The notes: generated by a model not told the origin, from the sequence alone. 64,000 nt of DNA from Corythucha ciliata (GCA_038030265.1 CM075939.1:46109253-46173252), one strand, 5' to 3'; positions 1 to 11,760 are shown, numbered from the stretch's first letter. Program-made: numbers and translations.

Positions 1-705
1 CTACAGTTCAAAATGCGTGAAGCCCCAGTCTAAATCGTTGGGAAACGCATGGTTGCAATTGCCATAGAACGGGGAAAATTCGTTCAAGAAAATGCTCTTT
101 AGGCCACTCAGGTTGGTGAGGAATTCTAATCGGTTCTAATTTTGTATTTGCTGGTGCGTTTTTTTTTCTCCCCCTCCCCCCCAAGGGCGGTACGACTTAG
201 CAGTAGGGAGTAATTTATTTAAGCCCCTGGCATAAGCAGTTGGCTTTGAGTTTGACTATCACTGTCTGTTTCCACCAAGCTCTACGAATTATCTGCCAGA
301 GGAGAGGGCAGGAACGATAGTGACAGTTGGCAGCTAACCTTGAATCCTACAGGTCAGAAGCCACAGGTTCTGAGCAGTGACCTGCCGTTTCAAGCACTTA
401 GTATTTCCTTTTTTGGAGTTGGTCCAGCGAGGTAACCGAATTCAGCAGTCTTAACGGATCAAAAATTCACCGAAAAGGTTTGCAAAGAGCTTTCGGAAGC
501 AAATTGTTTCCCGCTCGAGGGCAATTGTGAACGTACGTTTCCAGACATAATAGACGAGTTTTCAAGTATTTCGAACTGTATCTCAGAAGGAATAAAGACA
601 AAACCCCGAACCAAGCAGCTCATTTAAAAGCTTGATAATTGTAGAAGTTTTTCCTGAAGTCCTACTCTTCCTTCGAGAGCTGTCAGTAAAATTACAGCTG
701 GCTGA

Positions 706-918
706 ATAACGAGGTCGGCCGCGAATCTCATCGTGCCAAGAACTAGACTGGAGTTGAGGGCGAGACATGCGAGCGTGGTCGGAGTTCGGCTCTTCAACCA
801 ACTACCTTCAGGTATTCAGCAGCTTAGCCCGAGAAAATTCAAGCGTCGGGTGAAGTTAACTCTCGTAGACAATCCAATCTACTCCCTTGACGATTGTGAT
901 TCCATAGAATGGAGTTAG
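706..918 (+). pseudogene. 3' end of a non-LTR reverse transcriptase ORF (fragment)
   Basis: An open frame of about 70 codons follows a stop at 703-705 and ends with TAG. It reads like the extreme C-terminus of many animal LINE reverse transcriptases: a stretch containing VPRTRLELRAR, then VRLFNQLPSGI, then FKRRVK, which matches the usual pattern of a hydrophobic core, an N-x-LP motif and an FKxxLK motif. No RT catalytic domain lies upstream in any frame, so only the tail remains. There is no convincing ATG and no splice acceptor that would make it an exon of a host gene. The family call rests on motif recognition alone; the clade cannot be named from so short a piece. Confidence 0.5.
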
Positions 919-1079
919 GGCGTTGTAATTGTTCCTGCTTCAATGTGTATTATTTTTTGTATTAGTGTATGTATTTTGATTGATATTATTTATTGTAGAA
1001 ATGACGCATCCTATCCAGTTACCCACTGTTAATGGAAAAAGTTGAGTAAAATAACATACACTCACAACATACAGTAAGA

Positions 1080-1403
1080 ATAGAGAAATTCAAGGAAGTG
1101 ACTTTTCAGCCGAGCATTAAGGGTGCCCAAATCTCACGAACTACCCGAAATTTACGATCATCTTAAAGGAAATTTTGTGCTCTTTCCAACAGTGTCCTTG
1201 AAATTTCTCCAGGATCAATGGTTGCTAAGATACCGACCGAGTTTCGAAAAAAAACGCCTGATGCATTGACAATCAGGAAAACAGCTATTTTCTCTGAAAC
1301 GGTTAATATTCGAACCATGGTCCACCTAGTCATTTTTGACCCACATGTGATGTAGAATCACCCATTTCAATTATGCCCCATTTTCCCGTTACACCCTGTA
1401 TAA
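1080..1403. repeat. Remnant of a dispersed non-coding repeat ending in ACACCCTGTATAA
   Basis: Non-coding sequence ends at 1391-1403 with ACACCCTGTATAA, a terminal motif shared by several dispersed invertebrate repeats. It directly abuts the Mutator-like element that begins near 1407. I see no ORF, no second copy in this window and no matching other end. Confidence 0.3.
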
Positions 1404-1406
1404 TAG

Positions 1407-1467
1407 GGAATTATTGCATAACCGTATGACGGTTAACGTTAACGGTTATATGACGTCATGATGAGCG
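1407..1467 (+). repeat. Left terminal inverted repeat of the MULE
   Basis: It pairs with the reverse complement of 3176-3236. Shared blocks include TTATTGCATA, CCGTATGACG, ACGGTTAT, TGACGTCA and ATGAGCG. Confidence 0.85.
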
Positions 1468-1586
1468 CAATATTAAAAATTTGAGTTTGAGCGTTATTCA
1501 CAAACGTTTAAAGACCAGTATGAAGAGATGTTTTATTAATTTATTTGAAGCAATCACGTGCACCTATGCCCTTCAATGGGCTGTTA

Positions 1587-1666
1587 GCAAACTGCGACCC
1601 AGTGCCCTCGGAACCAGTACAAAGTGCGACCCTGACGTTTTACGTGCATTGATCGAAGTGCGACCC
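1587..1666 (-). repeat. Left subterminal motif array of the MULE
   Basis: Three copies of a motif read on the minus strand as GGGTCGCACTTTG or close variants end at 1600, 1633 and 1666, exactly 33 bases apart. The array sits between the left terminal repeat and the transposase start. It points opposite to the right-hand array at 2962-3098, as expected of subterminal protein-binding sites. Confidence 0.75.
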
Positions 1667-1769
1667 GCCTAAGATAAACGAATGAACCTTATCCTTCCGT
1701 CTAAGATAAGGAACTGTTTCTGTATGTAACTTTTCACTCAGTTTGCCAACGTTTGTCAACGCGTCAACA

Positions 1770-2820
1770 ATGAACTCCCCTGGCCCATCTTGCTCAACAT
1801 CTGTCAGCGATCGAGGTAACGAGTTCTTTGTCCTGGACGGATTCAAATACCGATTTCATAAAAGTTTGGCAAATAATGTTCAACGCTGGTTATGTACCAA
1901 AAAATCGTGTAAGGCTTCTTTCAAACTTGACCCGTCCAACTCAATCTTCGACAGAAATGACGACCACAATCACGTTGCAGATTCCCCGAAAAAATTGAAT
2001 CGTCATGCGCTGAGAAATTCTCTGAAGAGAAAAGCTTGTAATGATTTAACTACTCAACCCAACAAACTGTTAGCTCTTGAATTAAAAGAAATGGGAGATA
2101 TTGAGACTGTCGACAAAAACGATTCACTTCTATGTAGACGTGCTGTGTATCGCATGAGAAGGAAGGTTTGGCCAAATCTTCCTAAAGGATTACCGGAATT
2201 GCACGAAGCCATCGATAACCTGCCCAAAGATGAATTGACAACGAATGCGGCTGAAAATTTCTTGCTTGTTAATGATAGTGTCGTAAACGTGTTGGGATTT
2301 AGTACGCCCCGAAACTTGAAGTGCTTGGCTGGAAATGACCACATTTTTGTCGATGGCACATTTGATTCGTCCCCAGCTCTTTTTAATCAACTATTTACTG
2401 TCCACACATCTCGAGACGGTGTTTACGTACCATTAGCGTTCTATTTGTTACCAAACAAGCACACCAATTCCTACGCTTATGTTTTCAAAGATTTGGTGAA
2501 ACACTGCGAGAAATTGGGCCTTGAATTCAAACCGTCAGTTGTGCTGGTCGACTTCGAGGCTGCCATACACAAGGCTGCACTATCCGTATGGCCGGAAGTA
2601 ACTATTCGCGGATGCCGTTTTCACCTCGGACAAATCTGGTGGAGAAAAATACAAAATGTCGGCCTCAGCACTGCTTATCGAGGAGAAGGCGAAGTAGGCG
2701 AGTTTTTGAAGTAATTTTTTGGACTTATTCTTGGATCCTGACGACGTGCCGGCATTTTTTGACAAAGAGCTGATGGCGAAAATGCCAGCGAGAAACCCCA
2801 AAGTTCGGACCAAAAAATGA
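1770..2820 (+). pseudogene. MULE transposase with FLYWCH zinc finger, frameshifted
   Basis: The frame from the ATG at 1770 gives 314 residues before a stop at 2712-2714. Residues ~19-68 form a FLYWCH finger with C42, C47, H66 and H68. A MULE transposase core follows: first catalytic Asp in FVDGTFD (D195), second in VLVDFEAAI (D261), then the conserved CRFH (282-285). About 2715-2820, in another frame, continues in the family's style (FLDPDDVPAFFD, then KMPARNP) and stops at 2818, so a frameshift near 2705-2717 broke the gene. The region expected to carry the third acidic residue is not found intact. The start could lie slightly upstream, since the frame is open to about 1743, but 1770 is its first ATG. 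It lies between two facing motif arrays that may be its binding sites. It is surely transposase-derived; present activity is very unlikely. Confidence 0.85.
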
Positions 2821-2961
2821 GCAATGTAAAAATGACGACAAACGATGGTATTACGAGCGTGGAGAGTGGAAACTGCAACTTATGGGGCGTGGAACAGTTC
2901 GCCTCCACGTTGGTGCGCCCTGGGTTACGCTAAACGAACTGTATCTGCAGACGAACTGGGT

Positions 2962-3098
2962 GGGTCGCAGTAAGCACCAGGAAAGGAAGGGTGCAGGGTC
3001 GCACTTTGCAGAAGGGCTATCAATTTGTAGGGTCGCACTTTGTAGAAGGGACAATAATTTGAGGGGTCGCACTTTGCATAAATGGATCGCAGTTTGAC
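2962..3098 (+). repeat. Right subterminal motif array of the MULE
   Basis: Five copies of GGGTCGCACTTTG or variants (GGGTCGCAG first, GGATCGCAGTTTG last) begin at 2962, 2996, 3030, 3064 and 3084. The first four are 34 bases apart, the last 20. They are inverted relative to the left array. Confidence 0.75.
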
Positions 3099-3175
3099 AA
3101 CCCCGCTTCAATGTGTTCATATTTTAGCGCAACTGTTATTTACAATAACTCTTTTTCCACCGACGCAAACGGCTA

Positions 3176-3236
3176 CGCTCATGGTGACGTCACATAACCG
3201 TAAACGCCAAGCGTCATACGGCTATGCAATAACTCC
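3176..3236 (-). repeat. Right terminal inverted repeat of the MULE
   Basis: Its reverse complement matches 1407-1467 over about 60 bp with roughly eight to ten mismatches. The palindrome TGACGTCA is kept at both ends. Confidence 0.85.
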
Positions 3237-3955
3237 TTAATAAGTAATAACCGTCTGCCCCTGGAGAACTTGGCACTGATTTCGACCAGTAAATAACAGG
3301 CAAAGAACAGTTTTAGTGCCGGTACGCAGTGAACGATATTAGTACGGTCGGAGAGAACAATTGATTAGATTAACTCGAGATTACGAAATAACTATTCCCC
3401 TCCACCATTGTTTGTTCTTTTCTTTAATCCAAGTACCTGTGAAAGCTCAATACTTGGTAAAGAAAAAAGAGCCTGACATGATAGGTATTTGTTCTAGGAG
3501 AAATAAATGTCGTGCATTTATTGATGAGTGCAAAGGAAGGAGAAGCTAAGAGGGCCTTCTGACCCCTCCCGTACACTCGGCCACGTCTATAAATATCCTT
3601 GAGGCGGCTACTCTTTCTGATGTCGCATTTTTCTCTTTCGGGAGAAGTTTTTGGAAAAAAATTAAAAACTAAATGCATTTCGTCTGCTTCGTGCTAAAAG
3701 GCGTTTTTCATAAAAAACATAGTAAGTGTTTTAAATTTTGAATATAACATTTCCGGGTTACGCTGATTTGAAAAATCAGCGACCCAATTTCCGCAAAGTC
3801 TGTGCCATCACCGGGTGAAAATCTTTTCACAAAAATAAAATCCGTCAATTTTTGCAGCCGCAAAAGGTAAAATGGATTCGGCCATCTTCCCTCTCTCTTG
3901 CTCACCTGTCGACCTCATTAGCCTTGAAAAAAACAAAACAATAAAGCCCCGTTTT
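3237..3955. other. No gene seen
   Basis: AT-rich unique-looking sequence. The short frames here have no recognisable domain, no repeat structure and no convincing splice signals. Confidence 0.5.
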
Positions 3956-3959
3956 CTGA

Positions 3960-4390
3960 AGGTTCTTAGGTGGCTAAAATTAATAAATCGCGGGCAAAGT
4001 CCGTGGCTGAAAGTACAGAAAAAGCGCTAATTTGTGGCCCGTAATTGAGAAAAAGTGCTAATTCGCGTGTCACGAAGCATCATAAACTGCACAAATTGGG
4101 TACGAGTGCTGATGAGTCTTTCTTCTTTAGCAAGACTTCGAGGCGAGAATTAAGAAAAAGCAATTATTCCATTGGCTATATCCAGAAAAATCGTTATTCG
4201 AGGCTAAAATAGGTAAAAAGGCACTACCTCGCGGCAAAAATTGAGGAGAAGCGCCAATTCGTGGTTTTTGGCGACAACTTCAAGGTTAAAATTGAGATAA
4301 AACTCCAGTCAAATTGAGCTTTAGCGCTAATTGGCGGTTGGGTTGTAGAAACACGGCAGCGCTAATTCCTGGCTAAAATAAGGAAAAATC
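3960..4390 (+). repeat. Degenerate ~30-base array, block 1 (forward)
   Basis: Successive imperfect units of the type AATTCGCGG / CTAAAATTGAG / AAAAAGCG recur about every 30-40 bases. It is the first block of the family that recurs through the whole window. Confidence 0.7.
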
Positions 4391-7300
4391 CCCGGGTAGA
4401 TCCGCTGAGTGAGTCCAAGTACAAATTGACGGCATTGTTGCCTAATGGCCTATTAGTCGGAGTAGAATCGACTACAGACAGAAGCTCACACAATTTTTCA
4501 TGCTCAGAGGGTAACTCGGGCACTGACAGCCGAAACAAAAAAAAAACGCCTCTCCTCCCCCTTTTAACGCTTGTCCCACCTTTCTCTCGAATATTCCGGG
4601 TGAATGTAATCGGCGTTCTCGCATACAATAAGTCGAACAAAATTAATTAAAACCCGGGAGATCACGTAAAATTTTGTTAAAATTCATGAATGGCCTAGGT
4701 TTGAAAGATTGCGTTTCGATAGGGCTCGCGCGTTTCCGTCGTTAGTTGGATGAGGGTGTTAGTGTGGGAGGGAGTCTGCAAAATGATTACTTTTTGCTAG
4801 AAGGAAAAAAAAAAAAAAAATTGTGGTGCGAGTTATTCGGTGTGATGAAAGGGTGGGTGGGGAGTGCTTTGAAGGAGCGGGAAGACTTCGTGTGATGTGT
4901 ACACACCATGATGGGAACTTATTTTTTCTAAAAATGAACGTCTACTGGGACGGGGGTGAATTGGGAGAGGAAAAGCTGAGTGTGGCGGAAGAAAAGTACG
5001 AAATTGATTGGTTTCTAGCAACTTTGTTAGTTTTCAATATGAAGGCCTTTTCTCCCGTGACTCCCCCCCCGCCCATATGAAGGGTCTCGTGGGTACGGGG
5101 GTGAGGTGGGGGTGTAACCAGATTGCCTAGCTCGGGCTAATCCGTTTTCCCTCCTCCATCTACCTGCACTACAAATTCACGGCTGCTACCCCATTTCCAG
5201 ATACTTTTATCTCACTTTTTATCAACCCTTATTTTTTTTATTTTTCTAGGGAGCTCCTCTTTTTTTATCGATGCACCATACCCCCTCCCGTTCCCCTTTG
5301 TTCCATTAACGCAGCTACTTTTCCTTACTCGTCATAGCGTGGAAAAAATATTGCGCAGACTTACCTTCCCATCTGGACTGCAGACTTTGATTCCACTCAA
5401 TGAAACAACCAGAAGAACAGGTTTCGGCCTGCCGTTAGTCTGCGAAAAAACAAAAACAAACAGACATTGAAATGAGGGTCAGATTGAAATTTTGACAGCT
5501 TTAAACTAAGAACCCCAAGTTGTTTTTTAATCATCCCCCTTCCTCCTTCCCATTCATTTTAATCACCCCCCTCCCGCCACTCACACTACTCGCATCCCTT
5601 ATTTTGTATACTGCGCGAAGCTTCATTTCATCGAGAGACAACGCGTAATTACACCCTCTCAAAACCCAAAAGATCACAAAAAAGACCCCCCCTCCCCACA
5701 CACACACACACACACACCTCCGGAAACGTTGTATAGTTTGGATTATAAAGCGGAACGACGAAACGAGAAACATTTCCTTCCTCTCTGGACCTTTAAAACC
5801 CTTTTTTTCCTCTCTCTCATCCGCTCTCCAGAGTCATTTCGCGGACCACGCCGGACTCACTCCATTTCTGCTAGGGCCATTACGCTTAAAAACTTCCTAG
5901 CCGAGGGAGAAAGAAAAATTAAGTACGGGAAAGAAGCTTATACACATAAACTGGGTAATTTCTGTGAAATTAATACAATGGGGGGCTATCATGTGAAGGG
6001 GTAGAAAGTAGACCAGAACATAAAATGCGTTTTCCTTAAACTTAAACCACACTGTTATTCTCCTTTCCACGGAGGAAGCCTCAAAAAAAGGCTTGATTTT
6101 GCGGCATATTGCCTTTTTTTGTATACTTTTTTTTTTTTATTCTTTTGTACGGACAACAATGGCCGGTGTCCGAAGGAAGGGGAAAGTGGCTTCTCTCCTG
6201 CTGGGCTTTAATCTCCAGAAATGAGTACGGTTTTCCTCCCTATCCACTCCACCGTCCTTTTGTATCCTTTCAGGGAGGGGCCTAATTGTTTTTTTTCTCT
6301 CTCTTTCTCTCTTTTCTTTCCTTCTCGCACCCTCCCACCCTTACGGAGTGTACACCCACAAAAAAACAAATTTTCTTGAATAAAACCGAGCAGATTGGAA
6401 AAATATGCTAACGAATAATCTTAAAAAAAGAAGATTAAGCGGAGAAAACAATGAAGAAGTATAAGAGAGTGAAGGGGTGTGGGAAAAGGGCGATTAAGGG
6501 CACTCAAGGGTTCTTTTTTCGAACGAGTATGAGCTCTGTTGTTGTCGATTAAAGGGGCGCCTAGGCCTAGGATTACCCTCGCGGTGTTTCACCTGTGCCG
6601 CGGATCCAACCAGGGCGGGGGGCCTGGAACAGCGGAAATGCCGTTGTTTCGAGGATCATTGCTGATGGGAACACAATTTTTTGCCACATTATCAAAAAGC
6701 ACAGATCACAAAACAGTTTTAAGACATAATAGTCATTTATCGAGGTTACAATGGTCGCCGCAAACCCCAATGCTCTGGCCCTAGGGCAAAATCATAAAAC
6801 TGCGGAAAAATTGTAAGGTTTTTCATGAATTCGTCGGGGTTTTCAGGCTTTTTTCGTCGGAGTTGGCATGCCCTGACTGACAAGTTATTACGTCTCGACT
6901 CGAGGCGAGTTAAACAGTCACAGATCCGAAAATTTGGTTTATGGGGGGGCCTAAAACGAAAGTTTCCTTGGCCCAACGGTCATATTTTCTGGTATCACTG
7001 TCAGGGTTTGAACAACGACAACAGATCTAATCAAATTGGTAGCTTTCTACCCGAATTCTCGACACTGTTTAATTATACGCCATAGTTTAATTTGCAGATT
7101 CTCTAGTTTCAAAAGCTTTATTGCCCACACAGAGTCAAAAAGTCGGGGCATGTAATGGAATATTCGCCGCCGTTGGATTGTCATGCCTTGTCGTGGGAAC
7201 GAATAAGTTCCCAGAAATGTTTTTCCAACGAGCCAAGCCCGCAAAATATTGTTTTTTCATCAAAAGAGGAAACCTCGTAAAATTGGGTTTTAATAAGCCA

Positions 7301-7600
7301 TAAGTAAGTATATAAGAAATAAGTATTAAAAGAAGTAAGAATTACATGTTTGATCGTAAAATCACTGTAAAATGACGAAATTTTAGAGGAAGCTTTAAAT
7401 AATTTGGATAAAAGCCCCATTTTGGATGGGAAAATCCCTTTGAGGGTGGATTTCAATAGGTTTTAACATCCAAACTTCTGTTCTACTGAATTTGTCTTTA
7501 TTGTGGTGAAATTACTCTCTTTCGGGGGGCCAAAACGCCATTGTTCCACGCCAACTGAGATTTGTAGGGAGGAAGGTAATTGTTTTTATAACAATTTGAG
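4391..7600. other. Non-coding stretch with simple-sequence tracts
   Basis: No gene can be supported. The region holds an A run near 4805-4820, a CA repeat at about 5698-5717, many T and C runs, and short frames that look like chance. Around 6550-6620 and 6940-7000 there are GC-rich pieces (GCGCCTAGGCCTAGG, and GGGGGGCCTAAAACG) that could be remnants of transposon ends, but I could not pair them. Confidence 0.5.
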
Positions 7601-8335
7601 GTCGAGTATACAGAGTTCTAAACGCTCAGTGACCATTTTGCACGCTCAATGACCATTTTGAGCGCTCGTTAATAACCATTTTGGTCTCTTAAAGCCTCGG
7701 CACAGTACGCTAACTGGCGCGCGGACCATTTCAACAGGGTATATCTCGCCCACGTTGTCATGGCCTTTTGACGACCAGTTCCGCATTCCGACTCCGAACC
7801 AGTCCGCGTTCTGTGTGGGGAGGCCTTTAATGTCCATTTTGTAAGCACGATAAGAAAATGTAAACACCCCGTGACTCAATAAATGTCCATTTCGTGCCCA
7901 CAATGAGCATTTTGAACGCTTTGCAGTTACCATTTTGAATGCTTAATGGCCATTTCGTACGCTCAATGACCAGTTTGAACGCTCAATGACTATTTTGATC
8001 GCTTCATGGCTATTTTGATCGGTTAGTAACCATAATTGAACCTCCATTGACCATTTTGAACGCTCAATAATGCCCTTGTTACACCTTCAATGAGCCTTTT
8101 GCACGCTTGCTAGTGACTATTTTGATCGCTCGATAGCCATTTTGAACGCTCAACGAACGTTTCAAATGCTTCATGACCATTTCGAACGCTCATAACCATT
8201 TTGGAAGCTTAATGACCGTTTTGAACGCTCAGTAATAATATTTAACGCTATTAGTTACCATTTTGAACGCTCAATGACCACCTTGACCGCTCAATCATCA
8301 CTGTCAACGCTTAATGACCATTGCATTCGGTCGAA
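7600..8335 (+). repeat. Degenerate ~20-base minisatellite
   Basis: About 30 imperfect copies of TTTTGAACGCTCAATGACCA run through the interval. The best part is 7910-8320; 7690-7880 is interrupted by more diverged sequence. It differs in length and unit from the ~30-base family and has no partner elsewhere in the window. Confidence 0.8.
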
Positions 8336-8559
8336 CTAACATTTAATGTATAAGAATCTGCTGTATAAATTGACTAGATAGTGATTTTGGTGATTTATCT
8401 GGCCAAGAAGTGCGCGCACGGCTCGCTAAGAGGCTTATGGGGGGATGCGTGAAATCTGCCTCCTGCGTACAGGTCTGCTGTATACTCGTATGACGTTTTA
8501 TAGCTGAATTTTTCCTGTTACGTTCATTAGCCAAGAACCCCAGATAAACAATTTGCCGG

Positions 8560-9180
8560 GAAATTTAGGCTAGTCGAGTCGAAAGATGAGGTTTCCGGGC
8601 CTAAATTCGCTCTTTCTTATCCAAGTGCGAGGCTACTTTGCGACTATAAATTGAGAAAAAGTGATAATTCGCATTGATGAAAGAAAATTCGCTGCAAAAA
8701 TTGAGAGAAAGCGCTAAATCACATGACTACATTTTAGAAAACACGCTAATTCACGGCATCACGTCTGTGGTTCATTTGCAGTTTGAATTAGAACAAAAAA
8801 CCGCTATTTCGTCGTCGGGTCTCAAATTGAATAAAAACGGCACTTCGCGGCTCAAATTATAAAATAATTCGTAGCAAAATGCCACGATCCATGTCGGAAA
8901 TTGCGAAAAAACGCTGATTCCCGGATCTATTTGAGAAAACCCGCTAATACGTGCCTGAAACTGAAAAAAAACGCTAATGCCCAGCTAAAATAGAGACGAA
9001 ACGCGAATTCGCATGGATAAGGAGGGGGAAAAAAACGCTGACTCGCGACTACAATTGAGAAAAACCGCTAATTCTCTGGTAAAATTATGTCAAATCGGTA
9101 ATTCTTGGTTAAAATTGAAAAATACTTTGCGTCGAAGAAAAATCGCTAGCTCGTGCGACTCTGAGAAGTTGAGGTAAAAA
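8560..9180 (+). repeat. Degenerate ~30-base array, block 2 (forward)
   Basis: Units such as GCTAATTCACGGC and AAAATTGAGAAAAAC repeat through the interval with many substitutions and indels. The 62-codon frame at 8674 is only a translation of this array. Confidence 0.75.
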
Positions 9181-9386
9181 GTTTTAGCCGCGAAATTTCG
9201 TCCAAACCCTCGAAATACTGGCAAAATCCACAAAATTGGCTTCCTCAGCCATTGAATCTACGAAAGGTCTGTCGTAACAATGAGAAGCACGTGTAATAAA
9301 TTTATAGAAGGGGCAATCCAACGAATTTGGATTTCCGAGAGTTGCAATTTTTCAACAAGTACCGTGAAATTTTGGTTTTAAGTAGT

Positions 9387-9590
9387 GAAATTTGGATTTT
9401 ACGGCTATATTATCACAATGCAAGAAATCGTTATTTGATTTTCGAGTGTCAAACCAGCGAAATTGTGTTTCTCGTAGTAAAACCCGTGAAATTTGGATTT
9501 TATGGCCATATTATCACAATGCAAGAAATTGTTTTTGGATTTTCGAGTGTCAAACTAGTGAAATTGTGTTTCTCGTAGAGAGAATTTTGG
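9387..9590 (+). repeat. Tandem duplication of a 101-base unit
   Basis: Copy one starts at 9387 (GAAATTTGGATTTTACGGC) and copy two at 9488 (GAAATTTGGATTTTATGGC). They share TATTATCACAATGCAAGAAA and AAATTGTGTTTCTCGTAG. The overlapping frames at 9327-9610 are translations of this repeat, not genes. Confidence 0.85.
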
Positions 9591-9639
9591 GATTTCAAGC
9601 GTTGAAATAACGAAATTTAGTCCGTAGGAGAGAAAATCA

Positions 9640-11757
9640 TTCGAAAACTAGGTTTTAAGCGACAAAACGGTGAAACTGGAATCCTCGAAGACGATTCGAG
9701 TTGTCTCACACTGATCGCTAGGGGTGGAGTACAATCTTTACAGAAGCAATCAGGTAGTGTGAGGCGCTGTGACGGTTGTTCATCGGGCTTAGCGGGACTG
9801 TCTTCATCAGTGTTGAACACCTGTCGCCCCAAATGTTTCCTTTTTAGAAAGAATGATGGCATTCTAAACGCGGTAGACAGTGCGCCTTTGGTTCTTTATA
9901 GAAATTAACTGGTTTCTTTATCAGGGATAAATACAATTTAGTCAATGGACACAACAGAACTTAAGTTGGTGATTTTAGGGTTTTAGACGGTTGTCAATCT
10001 TGATGTTTACACAATGGTGGACATGTGCATCACAAGCATAAAGCTCCCGAACAAGAACCCCCTTCGCCTGCCACAGCCGGCTACTTTAATTAAATGTTGC
10101 CGCGTGATCCCAGATTTCTTATTAAAAACCCCTTTACCCCGTGCACCCCAGCTTTCTTTTTCTCGCAACGCTCAACCTTTCATATCGTGAAGGGCAAAAG
10201 ACAAGAAGAAATCCCTGTAACGTCTTGAGAGCAAAGCCCGTGTTCCCTCATTTTTTTTTTCCTCATTGTCGTCTTTCTTTTATAACATTCGTGCTGCGTA
10301 TGTCTGCGAGACTGCGTCAGAAATGGTTGACGTGCGGCAGCGGCGAGGGGGTGAGTACCCATCGAAACTTCCAACTTCTCTCGACTTGGTTTTCACGCAG
10401 ACTATCGAAAAGATTAAAAACTTTTCGAGCGAGAAACTTTAACCCTTCCCCCTCACTCTCATCGACGACTTTTTCTCAAGCCACAGCAATATTGTAAGCT
10501 CTGACCATATTGTCCGAGCTAGATTTTCGAACGCGTCCTTCTCTCTCCTCGCCCTATTTTTTTTTTTTTTTTTTTTTTCGTTTTCTTCGATATTGCATCC
10601 CCGCGTCTTCCTTCCAACTCCCTTGTTTTTCTCTTCGATGAAGAGAGTGGCCCGTATATTGGACATGTCTGCGGGATTTTGATCAGTAACTTTTCGTTTT
10701 TTGTGTGTGTGTGAAAAAACCCGAGGAAATAGGTAGATGTGAAGGAGGCGAGGTATCGTATAGGAAAAATAAATAAAATGTCGCGACAATACATTCGATA
10801 TTCTTTTGTCGTTCGCGCTTCAGAGATTTTTTCCTTAACCGCTTGGAGCCCCGTTTCCCTGATACGAAAAATCACGCTCGCTATTTATTTGAGAACAAAA
10901 AAAATTGTCGCGCAATCGTAAGAATTGAAGATGACAACGGGAAACACACACACTTCGAGAGCACTCAAAAAATCACGTAGCAAACATTTCTTTTTCTAGA
11001 CAGTGCCAGATGTGATCATCATAACTTTATGTGCTCATTACAAATGTGTAGCTCTTGATAACCTTTATTTTTTTTTCTTTTCTTACAGGCCCCTTTCTCG
11101 TACCGATCGCTTTTCATTCCACCTGTGATGGCTCACAATCGACTCATGGTCGCTTCTTATCTGTAAGTATACGATTATCTGCACTGTGCTCAATGAGAAT
11201 GTTTGTAAGAGACAAGCGACATTGGATTTATTGTGTTGAGAAAGAAAGGAGAGGGATTAAGAGTTCTTCCTGATTAGTTCCTCTTTTTTTCGCACACGAC
11301 CATTATTGCCATTCTCTTCAACGAGAAAAGGGTTTCAACAAGTAAAGATACCTTGCCTTCGTTTTTCAGCAAAATAATAAAAAAAGGCTGTCCCTTTTTT
11401 CTCGTTTACTTCTCTTCTGCTTTCCGAGAATTGTGGTTCAATGATGAAGACGAGGAGGGTTCATCCTGTATCTTACTTTGGATAGAGCGAGAAAGTGAGG
11501 TTAGGAGTTTTGGAAGGTGGGGGGGGGATGCTCGGACATTGATTACACCTAATTATTGACTTTTATATAAAGAATTCCACTTTCATCCGATCGTTTATCC
11601 TGACGGGATAGACCAAACCAAACGCGGGAAGACGTTAGCGCGTATTGCACCCTCGGAATTTTACGGGGTGTTGGCAGGCCTTGGCCCGCGGGGATTTTTT
11701 TTTTTTTTTTTAACTCGCCATTCAGTCTTTCATTAAAATTTCATCATTGTAGCATCC
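9640..11757. other. Mostly non-coding; contains weak exon candidates
   Basis: Apart from the candidate exons listed separately, the interval holds a T run at 10558-10578, a GT repeat near 10699-10711 and short chance frames. Lysine-rich minus-strand frames at 10439-10875 come from the T run. Confidence 0.5.
10300..11559 (+). CDS. Candidate three-exon gene, unrecognised product (weak)
   Basis: A possible exon 1 (10300-10350) starts with ATG, encodes MSARLRQKWLTCGSGEG and ends exactly at GTGAGT. A possible exon 2 (11089-11162) follows a long pyrimidine tract ending TTACAG, stays open and ends at GTAAGTAT. A possible exon 3 begins after TTTTTCAG at 11369, keeps the phase and runs to a TGA at 11557-11559, giving about 105 residues. 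In favour: three good splice signals in compatible phase, and TATAAC just upstream of the ATG. Against: the protein resembles nothing I know, intron 1 (738 bases) is far longer than the ~60-90 base introns of most of the clear genes here, and exon 3 is of poor composition. It may equally be chance or part of a longer transcript. Confidence 0.2.
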
Positions 11758-11760
11758 TTA

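Larger units (their letters stand above)
1407..3236 (+). mobile_element. Mutator-like (MULE) DNA transposon, inactivated
   Basis: The element is 1.83 kb and is bounded by inverted repeats of about 60 bp (1407-1467 and 3176-3236). The 57 bp that start at TTATTGCATA on each side match with about eight mismatches. Inside lie a FLYWCH/MULE-type transposase frame and, on either side of it, facing arrays of a GGGTCGCACTTTG motif. A target duplication is not clear: the flanks are TATAATAG on the left and TTAATAAG on the right. MULEs normally make 8-10 bp duplications, so these may be diverged remains of one. The broken transposase makes it non-autonomous. Confidence 0.8.

Noticed and set aside
4100..4145. 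Hammerhead ribozyme-like CTGATGAGTCTT with a pairing AAGAC
   Set aside because: Stem II could form, but the GAAA that must follow it is replaced by TTCGAGG, and stems I and III do not pair.
6539..7085. Overlapping frames of 65-86 codons on both strands
   Set aside because: No motif, and coding potential is equal on both strands; probably an unassigned repeat.
10439..10875. Two overlapping 118-codon lysine-rich minus-strand frames
   Set aside because: Caused by a T run and pyrimidine tract; no domain.
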